DNA from: Actinomycetota bacterium
Lineage (GTDB): Bacteria; Actinomycetota; Actinomycetes; Mycobacteriales; HKI-0501
Length of the DNA: 61,475 bases
Assembly: GCA_030840805.1 (NCBI GenBank)
Contig: JAVEDU010000062.1
Coordinates: 1 to 61,475 of the forward strand
Reading direction: 5' to 3'
A program made the translations under genes and the position numbers. Positions within the stretch are counted from its first letter, which is position 1; each line of letters begins with the position of its first letter. Shown here piece after piece: positions 53,299-61,475 of this stretch. The notes under the pieces were generated by a model. The model did no database searches. It was not told the origin of the DNA and saw only the letters and a list, made by a program, of their open reading frames with translations.

Positions 53299-53964
53299 AT
53301 GACCCGCGCCCACGTGCTCGTGGTCGAGGACGACCACAGCCTGCGGGACGTGGTTGCGCGCGCCCTCCGTGAAGAGGGCCACCGCGTGACAACCGCGGTC
53401 GACGGGGCCGGCGCCCTCGCCACGATGGCTCCCGACATCGGAGCCGTCATCCTCGACATCGGACTGTCCGACTCGGACGGACGTGATGTATGTCACGCGA
53501 TGCGGGCGAAGGGCTTCGGTGCGCCGGTGCTGTTCCTGACCGCGCTGGGCGGGATGGCTGACCGGCTGACCGGTTTCGCGGCGGGTGGTGACGACTACCT
53601 CGCGAAACCGTTTCATCTCGCCGAGCTGATCGCCCGCCTGGGCGCGCTGCTCCGGCGTGCGCCGGCGGTGCTCGATGGCGGCACGGCCGGGATCACCCTG
53701 GACCCGGCGACCCACGCCGTGGTCGGGCCGGGTGGCCGGGTGGCGCTCACGCCGACCGAGTTCCGGCTCCTCGCCCCCCTCCTCGCCGCGCCGGGGGTGG
53801 TGGTCCGCCGCCGGGACCTGCGCCGGGCGGGCTGGCCGGACGGCGCGATCGTGCACGACAACACGCTGGACCAGTACGTCACGAAGCTCCGGCGGAAGCT
53901 CGTCCAGGCCGGCGCGCCCTGCTCGCTGGAGGCCGCCCGCGGGGTCGGGTACCGGCTCACGTGA
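53299..53964 (+). CDS. OmpR-family response regulator
   Basis: A 221-residue response regulator. The receiver domain (VLVVEDDHSLRD; phospho-acceptor in VILDIGLSDSDGRD; lysine in DYLAKPFHLAEL) is followed by a winged helix-turn-helix (ALTPTEFRLLAPLLAAPGVV then HDNTLDQYVTKLRRKL). It overlaps the sensor kinase gene (GTGA), and would be its partner. The 11-bp direct repeats upstream of the COG4705 gene are a candidate target. Confidence 0.95.
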   Translation: MTRAHVLVVEDDHSLRDVVARALREEGHRVTTAVDGAGALATMAPDIGAVILDIGLSDSDGRDVCHAMRAKGFGAPVLFLTALGGMADRLTGFAAGGDDYLAKPFHLAELIARLGALLRRAPAVLDGGTAGITLDPATHAVVGPGGRVALTPTEFRLLAPLLAAPGVVVRRRDLRRAGWPDGAIVHDNTLDQYVTKLRRKLVQAGAPCSLEAARGVGYRLT

Positions 53965-55289
53965 TCCGCCCCTCCACACTGCGCGGCAGGCTGGCCTTGT
54001 TCGCCCTCGTCACGGCCGCGGTGTGGGTCGGCGGGCTGGCCTGGGGCTTCAACGCACTGCTGTCCGACCAGCTGTACACCCACGCGGACGACGTGCTGCG
54101 GACCCGCGCGGCGGCGACGGCGGCGCTGGTCACGGTCGATCGCCACGGCGGGCTGATCCTCCGCGAACCGGCCGACGACGCGGCCCTGGACGCCAACCTC
54201 TGGGTGTACCAGCGGGGGAGGGCGGTGGAACGGCCGCTCGGCCGCGCCTCCCTGCAGCGCGCGGCGGACCGGCTGGCGGCGCGGCCCGGTGGCGGGTTCG
54301 CGCAGACCTCCGACAGCCCGGTGAGCCGGTTGTACGCCCTCCCGGTGCGGATCGGTGACCGGCACGTCGCCACCGTGGTGGCCGCCGTGGACATCGATCC
54401 GTACGACAAGGCGGCGGCGGTGGCGCAGTGGGGGTCGGCGGGGTTCGTCGTGCTGCTGCTCGCCGGGGTGTACGTGGCCACGCGCGTGGCCGTCGCCCGC
54501 GCCCTGCGCCCGGTGGACCAGATGACGCACCAGGCCGCGCGCTGGAGTGCGCGCGACGTCGAACACCGCTTCGGGGTGGCGCGGCGGCCGGCCGAGCTCG
54601 ACGCCCTCGCGCAGACGCTCGACGGGCTGCTCGCCCGGCAGTCCGCGGTGCTGCGTCACGAGCAGCAGCTGACGGCCGAGCTGTCGCACGAGCTCCGCAC
54701 CCCGCTGAGCAGCATCGTCGCCGAGACCGAGCTCCTCACCCGCGGTCGCCGCTCGGAGGCGGAGCTGGCGCGGGCCCATGCCGCGATCGCCGCCGGCGCG
54801 CAGCGGATGGCCCGCATCATCGAGACCCTGCTGTCCGACGCGCGGGCGCGGACGGGCCAGGTCCCCGGGCGCTGCGAGGTGTACGACGCGATCGACGCCG
54901 CGGTCCAGGGGCGCGGCCCGGCCGTCGTGGTCGCGCGCTCGCCGGGACCTGCGCCGGTGGCCGGGCTGGGAGCCGACGTGGTGGAACGCATCCTCGCGCC
55001 GGTGCTCGACAACGCCGTGCGGTACGCGGCGACGGTGGTCCGCGTCGGTGCGGCGCAGCGCGACGGCACGGTCGAGGTGACCGTCCACAACGACGGGCCG
55101 GGTGTGCCGGACGGCTGGGAGGAGGCCATCTTCGAGCCGGGCCGGCGCGCCGACCCGGAGGACGGGCACAGCGGTGCGGGGCTCGGCCTGCCGCTGGCCC
55201 GGCGGCTCGCCCGGGCCGGGGGTGGGGAGCTGCACGTCGTACCGGCGGCGGAGGGTGCGACCTTCGTGGTGACCCTGCCACCCGGCTGA
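53961..55289 (+). CDS. Sensor histidine kinase, HAMP-HisKA-HATPase
   Basis: A 442-residue membrane kinase. It starts with a membrane span (LALFALVTAAVWVGGLAWGF), an extracytoplasmic sensor region of about 115 residues, a second span (GSAGFVVLLLAGVYVATRVA), a HAMP linker (ALRPVDQMTHQAARWSARDV), the HisKA histidine (LTAELSHELRTPLSSIVAET) and an ATPase domain (LDNAVRYAATVVRV, GAGLGLPLARRLARAGGG). The GTG start overlaps the response regulator gene. The signal is unknown. Confidence 0.95.
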   Translation: MIRPSTLRGRLALFALVTAAVWVGGLAWGFNALLSDQLYTHADDVLRTRAAATAALVTVDRHGGLILREPADDAALDANLWVYQRGRAVERPLGRASLQRAADRLAARPGGGFAQTSDSPVSRLYALPVRIGDRHVATVVAAVDIDPYDKAAAVAQWGSAGFVVLLLAGVYVATRVAVARALRPVDQMTHQAARWSARDVEHRFGVARRPAELDALAQTLDGLLARQSAVLRHEQQLTAELSHELRTPLSSIVAETELLTRGRRSEAELARAHAAIAAGAQRMARIIETLLSDARARTGQVPGRCEVYDAIDAAVQGRGPAVVVARSPGPAPVAGLGADVVERILAPVLDNAVRYAATVVRVGAAQRDGTVEVTVHNDGPGVPDGWEEAIFEPGRRADPEDGHSGAGLGLPLARRLARAGGGELHVVPAAEGATFVVTLPPG

Positions 55290-55367
55290 CACCGCTCGCC
55301 GACGACCCGGGGACAGCCGGCTCGATCCGCCGGTGCGCCGGGAGTGCCGGCCGGAGACCTCACCTCG

Positions 55368-56177
55368 TCAGGCGAGTCCGGCCGCCGTGAGCAGGTAGGC
55401 GGTCAGCGGCGCGTACAGGTACGGGGCGACGTTGTCGTCCAGCGGCACCGACACCAGCACCCGCCCCTCGGCCTCGCCGACGAACAGCGCCGGGTCGTTG
55501 CAGTCCGCGAACCCCACCGCGTCGATCCCCGCCTGCCCGGCCGCGCCGGCCCAGCCGTGGTCGGCAACCACGAGATCCGGCGGTGCCTCGCCGCCGGCGG
55601 CGAGGTCCGCGAGGACGGCGCGCATGGGCAGCGGGGAGTGGGTGTGGTCCGGTCCGCCGTGACGGCCGTTCAGCACGCCGATCCCGTCCAGGTACCCGAC
55701 CGTGCCCTGCTGGTGCTCGTAGTCGGGGTCGGCCGGGTGCTCCCAGCCGTCCGCCGGGGTGAGCAGCGTGCAACCCGCCGCGGCGAGGGCCCGGGCGACC
55801 GCCGTGTGGGTGGGACGCAGTCCGACGGGGTGGCCGGTCGCGACCAGGACGCGTTCGCGGCGCTCGGCGGCCGAACGCAGCCGGTCGGCCATCGCTTCGA
55901 GCCGGTCGATCGTGCGGTCGGGGTCGATGGTGTCCTGGCCGTACCGGTGGTCCGGATCGGCGGAGACGCCACAACGGTCCGCCATCAGCGCCAGCACGTC
56001 GTCCTCGGTCCAGGCACCGGCCGGTTCGAGCCCGAACAGGTAGAGCGGTTCGCGACGGCTGAGCCGGCGGAAGTTCGCGAGGTTGCCCTCGCGGGGCGTG
56101 TCCACCTCACCGGCGATCCGGGAGTCGACGAGATGGACGCGGAGTTCTGCGCGGGTGGGGGCGGTCACCCGTGCCAC
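55368..56177 (-). CDS. Conserved actinobacterial phosphatase-like protein
   Basis: A 269-residue protein of a family that annotation pipelines name simply phosphatase. Recognisable features are EVDTPREGNLANFRRLSRRE, RCGVSADPDHRYGQDTIDPD, VLVATGHPVGLRPTHTAVAR and DLVVADHGWAGAAGQAGIDA, with several His and Asp residues that could bind metal. I do not know the substrate. No signal peptide. It converges with the sensor kinase, with 78 bases between them. Confidence 0.72.
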   Translation of the reverse strand: MARVTAPTRAELRVHLVDSRIAGEVDTPREGNLANFRRLSRREPLYLFGLEPAGAWTEDDVLALMADRCGVSADPDHRYGQDTIDPDRTIDRLEAMADRLRSAAERRERVLVATGHPVGLRPTHTAVARALAAAGCTLLTPADGWEHPADPDYEHQQGTVGYLDGIGVLNGRHGGPDHTHSPLPMRAVLADLAAGGEAPPDLVVADHGWAGAAGQAGIDAVGFADCNDPALFVGEAEGRVLVSVPLDDNVAPYLYAPLTAYLLTAAGLA

Positions 56178-56229
56178 GGTAGGGCCTCGTGGTGGCCGGC
56201 GGCTCTGCCGGGCGTTCTCGTCCCGAGGG

Positions 56230-57414
56230 TCAGCAGGGCTCGCCGTCCTTCATCTCCGCGGGCGTCGTCGGTGCGGAGGACCTCGGAACGGCCCCGGGCG
56301 AGGCCTGGCCCCGTGCGGACGAGCTGGACCGCGGCTCGGCGGATGCCGTTGCGGTCGGCGTCGGCGAAGCCGAGGCGGCGACCCGCTCGTCCTCCGCGTC
56401 TCCGGCGCCACCGGCCACCCGCCACCGCGCCAGCACTCCGGTCGCACTGTAGGTGTCGGTGAAGACCACCGACTGGTCGCCGACCGTGCCGATGGTCGAC
56501 GGCAGGGAGAGCATCTCGAGCCCCTTGCCGCCGGAACCCTGGAACGCCTGCGCGAGCGCGATCAGGTTCGACGCCGTGAGCCTCTCGTCCAGCTGCAGGT
56601 TCCGCTGCGCCACCTTGAGATACGCGGGCGCCTTCCACACCAGGCTGGGGGTGAGGACCTTCTGCGCCACGGCCGCCAGGAACGCGTGCTGGCGGCGGAT
56701 CCGGCCGAAGTCGCTGGCGCTGGGATCGGAGACCCACTGCCCGTCGACCAGCGTCTGGGTGTACCGCGACCGCACCCACTTCAGCGCCGTCACGCCGTCG
56801 AAGTGCACGCAGCCGGCGGCCGGGATGCTGAGCTCGGAGTGGGTGTCCCGCAGCGGCCGGTCGGAGTACACGCTCACCCCGCCGATCGCGTCGGTCAGAT
56901 CGGCGAACGCCCCGAAGTTCACGCTCATCAGGTGGTTGACCGGCACGCCCGTGCGGCGGGTGACCTCGTCGGTGAGCGCCTTGGGTCCCTGCGTCTTGAG
57001 TAGCGCGTTGATCTTGCAGCCGCAGGCGGGCACCCACGTGTCCCGCGGGATGGACAGGATCGAGGCCTTGTGGGTCGACGGGTCCACCAGCACGTTCATG
57101 ATGATGTCGGTCATGCCGTCGCCCTCGCGGTAGGCGACGTTGATCCCGACCTTGCGTCCCTCGGCCTCGGTCATGCCGTGCGAACCGACCGACACGACCA
57201 CATAGGACTGCGGCGCCCCGTCGGCGGGAAGCGGCAGGTCCAGCGGGGCCGGGGTGCTGCCCACGGCGGCGCCCGACGGAAGAGGCCCGTCGGCGAACCG
57301 CGGGATCTCGGCGATCTGCCGGTTGACGTACCACCACGCCCCACCGGCAGTGGTGGCGAGGACGAGGACCACCGCGGTCAGCGCGATCAGCGCCCGACGG
57401 AGCGTGCGTGACAT
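56230..57414 (-). CDS. LytR-CpsA-Psr (LCP) family cell-wall ligase
   Basis: A 394-residue LCP protein that links arabinogalactan, teichoic acid or similar glycopolymers to peptidoglycan outside the cell. One N-terminal membrane span (LIALTAVVLVLATTAGGAWW) is followed by the LCP domain (GMTDIIMNVLVDPSTHKASI, LSIPRDTWVPACG, LMSVNFGAFADLTDAIGGVS and VRSRYTQTLVDGQWVSDPSA), then a short Ser/Pro/Ala-rich tail. The conserved Asp and Arg residues of the pyrophosphate-binding site are visible in these blocks. The ATG has GAAGG upstream. Confidence 0.92.
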   Translation of the reverse strand: MSRTLRRALIALTAVVLVLATTAGGAWWYVNRQIAEIPRFADGPLPSGAAVGSTPAPLDLPLPADGAPQSYVVVSVGSHGMTEAEGRKVGINVAYREGDGMTDIIMNVLVDPSTHKASILSIPRDTWVPACGCKINALLKTQGPKALTDEVTRRTGVPVNHLMSVNFGAFADLTDAIGGVSVYSDRPLRDTHSELSIPAAGCVHFDGVTALKWVRSRYTQTLVDGQWVSDPSASDFGRIRRQHAFLAAVAQKVLTPSLVWKAPAYLKVAQRNLQLDERLTASNLIALAQAFQGSGGKGLEMLSLPSTIGTVGDQSVVFTDTYSATGVLARWRVAGGAGDAEDERVAASASPTPTATASAEPRSSSSARGQASPGAVPRSSAPTTPAEMKDGEPC

Positions 57415-58330
57415 GGGAAACCTTCGGGTTGTGGAATGCCGAACTACCGTACGTTCGATCGCCGGCCGGCACGCCGGAGTGACGAGAGTGGGCTGTGATC
57501 GCGGACGCACCGTATCTCGTTCGTGCAACGAAGCCGCCCACCACGGCGGAACGCGGCGCGTACGACGACGGCCCCGCGCGGAGTTTGCGCTGGTGACAGG
57601 CCTGCCCTGGCGAGGTGACCACCGAGACCGTCGCGCGCCGCCCTGCGGAGGATCACCGGTGGGGCGGCAGATCCCGAGGAGGGATCAACCCGCCGGATCG
57701 CCGGCCTCGGCCACCGGCGGGACGGCGGTCGGACCGGACGCAGACCGAGCGGCACGCGGCGACCTGCCCAGTGCGACACGCCGACGCGTCGCGGAGACGT
57801 CGATCCCCGCGGCGGCGCCGGGATCGTCACGGCGAAGCGGGCACCTCGGTCGGCAGCTCGCGGTCACCGGCCTCGACCGCACACCGCAGGGCCATTCCGC
57901 GCAGCGTGTCGGCGATGTGGTGGATCTCCGCCCAGCTGTAGGCGCCGGGCCGCATGCCCGTCGCGGCGGCGGCGATCGCGGGGCCCGCCTCACCCGGGCG
58001 GCGAACGACCTGCCGGGCTGCCGGACGACCTCGTGCACGCCGCTGCCTCCCCCGCGCCGCGCGCCTGGTGGCCGGCGGGCTGCACCGGCGCCTCCCCTCG
58101 CTCCTGGTGTTGCTCGGGGCGCACGAGACCCCGAATGGCTCCGCATCGACGGTACGAGACGACACCTACCGCAGATTCCCCGGATTTTGGGGGGTAGGAC
58201 TGGTAATAGCCAGATCACTGTGGGGGCGGGAAAGGAAGTCCTCGCGGGGGGCAGGCCGTGTCGCGATGCTTCCGAGCCACCGGGCGCACGCCGTCCGGTG
58301 CCTTTCGCGGCAGGACCCTCGGGGGGGATC
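57415..58330. other. Long region without a clear gene between the LCP gene and the LuxR-type gene
   Basis: No convincing long gene is seen in these 916 bases. Open frames on the plus strand lack family features, and the minus-strand frames are mostly Arg/Pro-rich. The short minus-strand frame at 57827-57955 is the only protein-like stretch. The region must hold the LCP gene promoter and that of the LuxR-type gene. It may contain decayed sequence. Confidence 0.55.
57827..57955 (-). CDS. Possible 42-residue protein or gene remnant
   Basis: A 42-codon frame whose first part reads MRPGAYSWAEIHHIADTLRG and then continues MALRCAVEAGDRELPTEV. Unlike the other frames here it has a normal, varied amino-acid composition with a likely amphipathic helix. 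There is no clear ribosome-binding site. It may be a small protein or the end of a decayed gene; the frame extends upstream without stop for 70 codons of Arg/Ala-rich sequence. Confidence 0.25.
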   Translation of the reverse strand: MRPGAYSWAEIHHIADTLRGMALRCAVEAGDRELPTEVPASP

Positions 58331-59410
58331 GTGCCAGCACGCCGGAACGGAGGCGAGCTGCCGCCGGGCGGCGCACAGGCGGTGACGGATATCGCGCACA
58401 TCGCCGCGGCGCCGGGCGGTGCCGTCGAGCGCGCCGACGCCCTGTTGGGGGCGCTGCGCCGCCTGATGCCGTTCGACGCGTCCTTCGTCGCATTGCTGCA
58501 TCCGGAGCGCCGGGAGCATCTGTCGCTGGTGCGCAGCGGATACGACGAGCGCACCTGCGCCTACCTGGACGGTCCCGTCTGGATGGACGACATCGAGCTG
58601 CTGGGCCTGCGGGAAGCGCGGTCGCCGATCCGGTTGTGTGACTTCCCCGTGCGACCTGAGGCGGTGCACTGCTGGGCGGAGTACCTGGTGCCGGCGGGAT
58701 TCCGGGAGGGACTCGGGGTGGGGCTGTTCACCTCCGACGGGCGGTATCTCGGCGTCCTGGGGCTGCACAGCGTGAGCGCGGTGCCCGTGACCGACGCGGT
58801 CCGGGACCTGGTCGGCATGCTCGCTCCGCTGCTCGCGCATGCGGTCGACCCGATGCGGGAGGCCGGCGCGGTGGCGGGGCTGGTGCACGACGCCGTCGCG
58901 GGCATCGCGCTGACCGACGGGGGCGCGGTCCTGCCGCTGCCGGGCCTACCCGGCCACCCCCTGCTCGCGGCCGGCTCGCCGGTGCTCGCGGTCGTCGCGG
59001 CCGGACGATCGACCGGTGAGGGAAGGCTGCAGACGTCGTTCCTCTGCCCCGGGCTCACCGATGGCAGGGCAGACCACCATCTTCGGATCACGCTGCTCGC
59101 GATGCCTCCCGGCGACCTTCCGTACGAGGTCACCACGGTCGTGGTGGTGTCCCCGCCCGGGGACCTGTACGGGCTCACCTCCCGGGAGCTGGAGGTCCTC
59201 GGTCTGCTCGTCGAGGGCTGGCCGAACCAGCCCATCGCCGCCGGCCTGGAGATCACCGAACGCACGGTCGCCGCCCACGTCGAGCACATCATGGTCAAGC
59301 TCGCCGCCCCGTCCCGCACCGTGGCGGCCGTGAGCGCGCTGCGGCTGGGCCTGTTCGTGCCCCGGCTGCTCCACCACGGCGCCCTTTCGGGCGACCCCGC
59401 AGACCGGTAG
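58331..59410 (+). CDS. GAF-like sensor/LuxR-type transcription regulator
   Basis: A 359-residue regulator. A GAF-like domain covers about residues 20-190 (RADALLGALRRLMPFDASFV; FREGLGVGLFTSDGRYLGVL), followed by a linker and a LuxR-type helix-turn-helix at the end (GLTSRELEVLGLLVEGWPNQ, then AAGLEITERTVAAHVEHIMV). The GTG at 58331 has a G-rich stretch upstream; a second GTG at 58382 is the alternative. No cognate histidine kinase is close. A decayed copy of its DNA-binding end follows. Confidence 0.86.
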   Translation: MPARRNGGELPPGGAQAVTDIAHIAAAPGGAVERADALLGALRRLMPFDASFVALLHPERREHLSLVRSGYDERTCAYLDGPVWMDDIELLGLREARSPIRLCDFPVRPEAVHCWAEYLVPAGFREGLGVGLFTSDGRYLGVLGLHSVSAVPVTDAVRDLVGMLAPLLAHAVDPMREAGAVAGLVHDAVAGIALTDGGAVLPLPGLPGHPLLAAGSPVLAVVAAGRSTGEGRLQTSFLCPGLTDGRADHHLRITLLAMPPGDLPYEVTTVVVVSPPGDLYGLTSRELEVLGLLVEGWPNQPIAAGLEITERTVAAHVEHIMVKLAAPSRTVAAVSALRLGLFVPRLLHHGALSGDPADR

Positions 59411-59435
59411 CGTTCCCGGCCCCGCCGTACTGCGC

Positions 59436-59735
59436 GTGGCGGCCGCACGACAGACCCGGGGGCACTGCAGCCGCGCGACCCTCGACCACCTGCGGGCGGT
59501 GATCACCGTGGGCCCGGCCGGGGATCTCCGCGGTCCGACCGTGGTCGAGCTGCGGATCCTCGGATTGCTCCTGGCCGGCTGGCCGGACGCCCGCATCGCC
59601 GCCGCGCCTGACACCACCGAACACGCGGTGGCTACGCATCTCGACCGCACCGCCGCGGCCCGGAAAGCCACGAGCCGCGTCGCCGCCGCTGTCCGGGCGG
59701 TCCGGGCCGGCCGCTACGTCCCCGGCGAGATGCGC
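59436..59735 (+). pseudogene. Remnant of a LuxR-type DNA-binding domain
   Basis: Directly after the GAF-LuxR gene, about 100 codons show the same pattern as its C-terminal end: VGPAGDLRGPTVVELRILGL aligns with VSPPGDLYGLTSRELEVLGL, and LLAGWPDARIAAAPDTTEHA with LVEGWPNQPIAAGLEITERT. It lacks the GAF domain, has weak helix positions (DRTAAARKATSRVA), no own ribosome-binding site and runs on into unrelated sequence. It looks like a partial duplication that has decayed. Confidence 0.6.
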
Positions 59736-60061
59736 GCGTACACCGCTGCCCTCGGCCACGGCCGGGCGTCGACCTGGGGCCGGCACGGGTCCCCACCGGC
59801 AGCGGGCGAGGGTGACGTACGCAACACCGGCGCGGGCGTCGGCTTCGTACCCCAGTCGACCCCGGCGTCCAGATGTCGATCAACGTGGAGATCCACTTCG
59901 TTCAGATGCCCGGTTCCGGCGCCGATACGACAGATGCCGGTCTTTCGGTGGTGTACGCCCCGGCGTCCGCTCACCGCGCAACCGACCGGGCGGCGCAGCC
60001 GGCGCCCTGTTCGTGGGCGAGAACTCCCGCGGCAGTCGAAACGAGAGCGGGAGCGAACACG

Positions 60062-61475
60062 ATGTCTGACAGCACCACCACCACGCGGCGCGGTACGTGG
60101 GCGTTCTTCGATGACAGGCCGGTCGCGGTGAAGATCGCCGCTGCCCTGCTGGTCTCCGTGCTGTCGGGCGGACTGATCGCCGCGGTGGGCATCCAGCGTA
60201 CGCAGCAACTCCGCGGCGATGCGGTCGCGATCCGGGACCAGGGCCTCGCCCATGTCCAGGAGACCGAGAAGCTTCGTCGTTCCTTCCTGCAGTCCCGGTT
60301 GTCGGGGACCAACGACACGCTCCTCGGCAAGAACGACGACAGCCAGGAGCACAAGACGTTCCTCGCCGACATCGCGGTCCTCAACGGCGTGCTCGACTCG
60401 CTGGAGTCGACGCTGACCGAGCCCGGACAGAGCAAGTACGTCGTGGAGTTCCAGGGATTCTGGAAGTCGTACACGGACGTCGTCCTGGGCCAGCTGATCC
60501 CGCTCGCGCGCCAGGGGCGCATGGCCGACTACAACGCTCTCCGTGCGGAGAAGGTGACGCCGATCGCCGCCGGGCTGCAGAAGTCCCTCGACGGGCTGGT
60601 CGCGGCGGTCGCGGAGTCCGCCGACGCACGCGTGAATGCGGCGGCGGCGAGCGCGGACAACGCCCGCACCACCCTGATCGTCATCCTGATCCTCGGCTCG
60701 CTCGTGTCGTCTCTGCTCACCTGGGTCATCTGCCGTCGGATCACCCGCTCGCTGCGAGGCGTCAGCGAGGTCCTCGGTGGCCTGGCGGAGGGCGACCTGA
60801 CCCGCACCGCCACGGTGACCTCGCGGGACGAGCTCGGGCAGATGGCGGTGTCGCTCAATGACGCCACCGGGAACCTGCGGGCGCTGATCGGCACGATCCA
60901 CGGTTCCTCGACGTCGCTGTCCGCGGCCGCGGAGCAGATGGCCGGGACGGCTGGGCACATCGCGGCGTCGGCCGAGGAGTCCTCGGCGCAGGCGATGGTG
61001 GTGTCGGCGGCGGCCGAGCAGGTGTCGCGGAACGTGCAGACGGTCGCGGCGGGGTCGGAGGAGATGGGTGCGTCGATCGCCGAGATCGCGCACAACGCGA
61101 ACGAGGCCGCGAAGGTCGCCGCGCAGGCCGTCGACGCCGCGGCCGCGACCACGAGCACGGTGAGCAAGCTGGGCGCCTCCTCGACCGAGATCGCCGACGT
61201 CATCAAGGTGATCACCTCCATCGCCGAGCAGACGAACCTGCTGGCGCTGAACGCCACCATCGAGGCGGCCCGCGCGGGTGAGGCCGGCAAGGGCTTCGCG
61301 GTGGTGGCCACCGAGGTCAAGGAGCTGGCGCAGGAGACCGCCCGGGCGACCGAGGACATCTCCCGCCGGGTCGAGGCCATCCAGGGCGACACCGCCGGCG
61401 CGGTGGAGGCGATCGCGGAGATCAGCGCGATCATCGGGCGGATCAACGACTTCCAGCTCACCATCGCCTCCGCGG
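60062..61475 (+). CDS. Methyl-accepting chemotaxis protein (3' end outside the window)
   Basis: A membrane chemoreceptor, 471 residues seen. The order is: N-terminal span ([20 protein letters not shown]), an extracytoplasmic four-helix-bundle ligand domain (about 45-195), second span ([20 protein letters not shown]), HAMP domain ([20 protein letters not shown]) and the cytoplasmic signalling helices with the hairpin tip motif [20 protein letters not shown] and then [17 protein letters not shown]. The frame is open at the window end. GGGAG precedes the ATG. It implies flagellar chemotaxis or a chemosensory pathway. Confidence 0.95.
   Translation, partial: MSDSTTTTRRGTWAFFDDRPVAVKIAAALLVSVLSGGLIAAVGIQRTQQLRGDAVAIRDQGLAHVQETEKLRRSFLQSRLSGTNDTLLGKNDDSQEHKTFLADIAVLNGVLDSLESTLTEPGQSKYVVEFQGFWKSYTDVVLGQLIPLARQGRMADYNALRAEKVTPIAAGLQKSLDGLVAAVAESADARVNAAAASADNARTTLIVILILGSLVSSLLTWVICRRITRSLRGVSEVLGGLAEGDLTRTATVTSRDELGQMAVSLNDATGNLRALIGTIHGSSTSLSAAAEQMAGTAGHIAASAEESSAQAMVVSAAAEQVSRNVQTVAAGSEEMGASIAEIAHNANEAAKVAAQAVDAAAATTSTVSKLGASSTEIADVIKVITSIAEQTNLLALNATIEAARAGEAGKGFAVVATEVKELAQETARATEDISRRVEAIQGDTAGAVEAIAEISAIIGRINDFQLTIASA

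Noticed and set aside
59873-60061. In-frame extension of the chemotaxis receptor to an upstream ATG
   Set aside because: The ATG at 60062 has a GGGAG site and the usual short cytoplasmic start before the first span; the extension lacks a ribosome-binding site, although its first residues look fairly protein-like.

Overview
The window is about 61.5 kb of very GC-rich DNA with densely packed genes, frequent 4-base ATGA/GTGA stop-start overlaps and many GTG starts. Gene content points to an aerobic, probably motile, actinobacterium: WhiB1, PdtaS, SigR/RsrA, a SigF/RsbW pair, nickel superoxide dismutase with its protease SodX, a fused 2-oxoglutarate decarboxylase/dehydrogenase of the Kgd type, a chemotaxis receptor and a PilT ATPase. 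The species cannot be named from sequence reading alone.

Layout. 1-14.6 kb is a conserved actinobacterial core that recalls the Mycobacterium tuberculosis sigH-rshA-TB7.3-pdtaS-whiB1 neighbourhood: sigR (5' end outside the window), rsrA, a 24-residue ribosomal protein bL37, a hypothetical protein, two adjacent HD-domain membrane proteins, a 71-residue biotinyl carrier protein, a PilT ATPase, a biotin operon (bioF-bioD-bioB-bsaP, reverse strand), pdtaS, whiB1, a lipid-kinase-like protein, a small membrane protein and the sigF/rsbW pair. 14.8-29 kb holds ordinary metabolism: VOC protein, AraC regulator, GNAT and histidine-phosphatase genes, divergent sodN/sodX, malic enzyme, flavin reductase, a quinone reductase-like protein, kgd, an ABC exporter and a FAD oxidoreductase.

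29.4-44.7 kb is the most distinctive part: a complete group 1h (high-affinity, atmospheric-H2 type) [NiFe] hydrogenase locus. Order on the plus strand: SIS-domain protein, divergent HypC-like protein, second SIS-domain protein, small subunit HhyS, large subunit HhyL, a NifU/Rieske-like iron-sulfur fusion, three proteins of unknown function (DUF5947-like, DUF6084-like and a 470-residue protein), a maturation protease, a 34-residue membrane peptide, a YceI protein, a small protein, then hypA, hypC, hypD, hypE and a short disordered protein; hypF converges from the other strand. No hypB lies in the locus. The two SIS-domain proteins have lost different, complementary parts of the GmhA active site, which suggests an obligate hetero-oligomer; this is the observation I rate highest.

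44.5-61.5 kb is accessory: two small coupled hypothetical genes, a helix-turn-helix/TPR-type regulator, an MFS exporter with a divergent LysR regulator, a membrane protein made of two tandem copies of one module, a COG4705 membrane protein followed by an OmpR-type two-component system (with 11-bp direct repeats upstream), a phosphatase-like protein, an LCP cell-wall ligase, a GAF-LuxR regulator followed by a degenerate relic of its own DNA-binding end, and a chemotaxis receptor cut by the window end.

Several gene junctions carry strong hairpins. Two of them (19.4 and 50.0 kb) are copies of one 59-bp palindromic element with an asymmetric core, placed in opposite orientation. Long open frames opposite real genes are common here because of the base composition and were left out.
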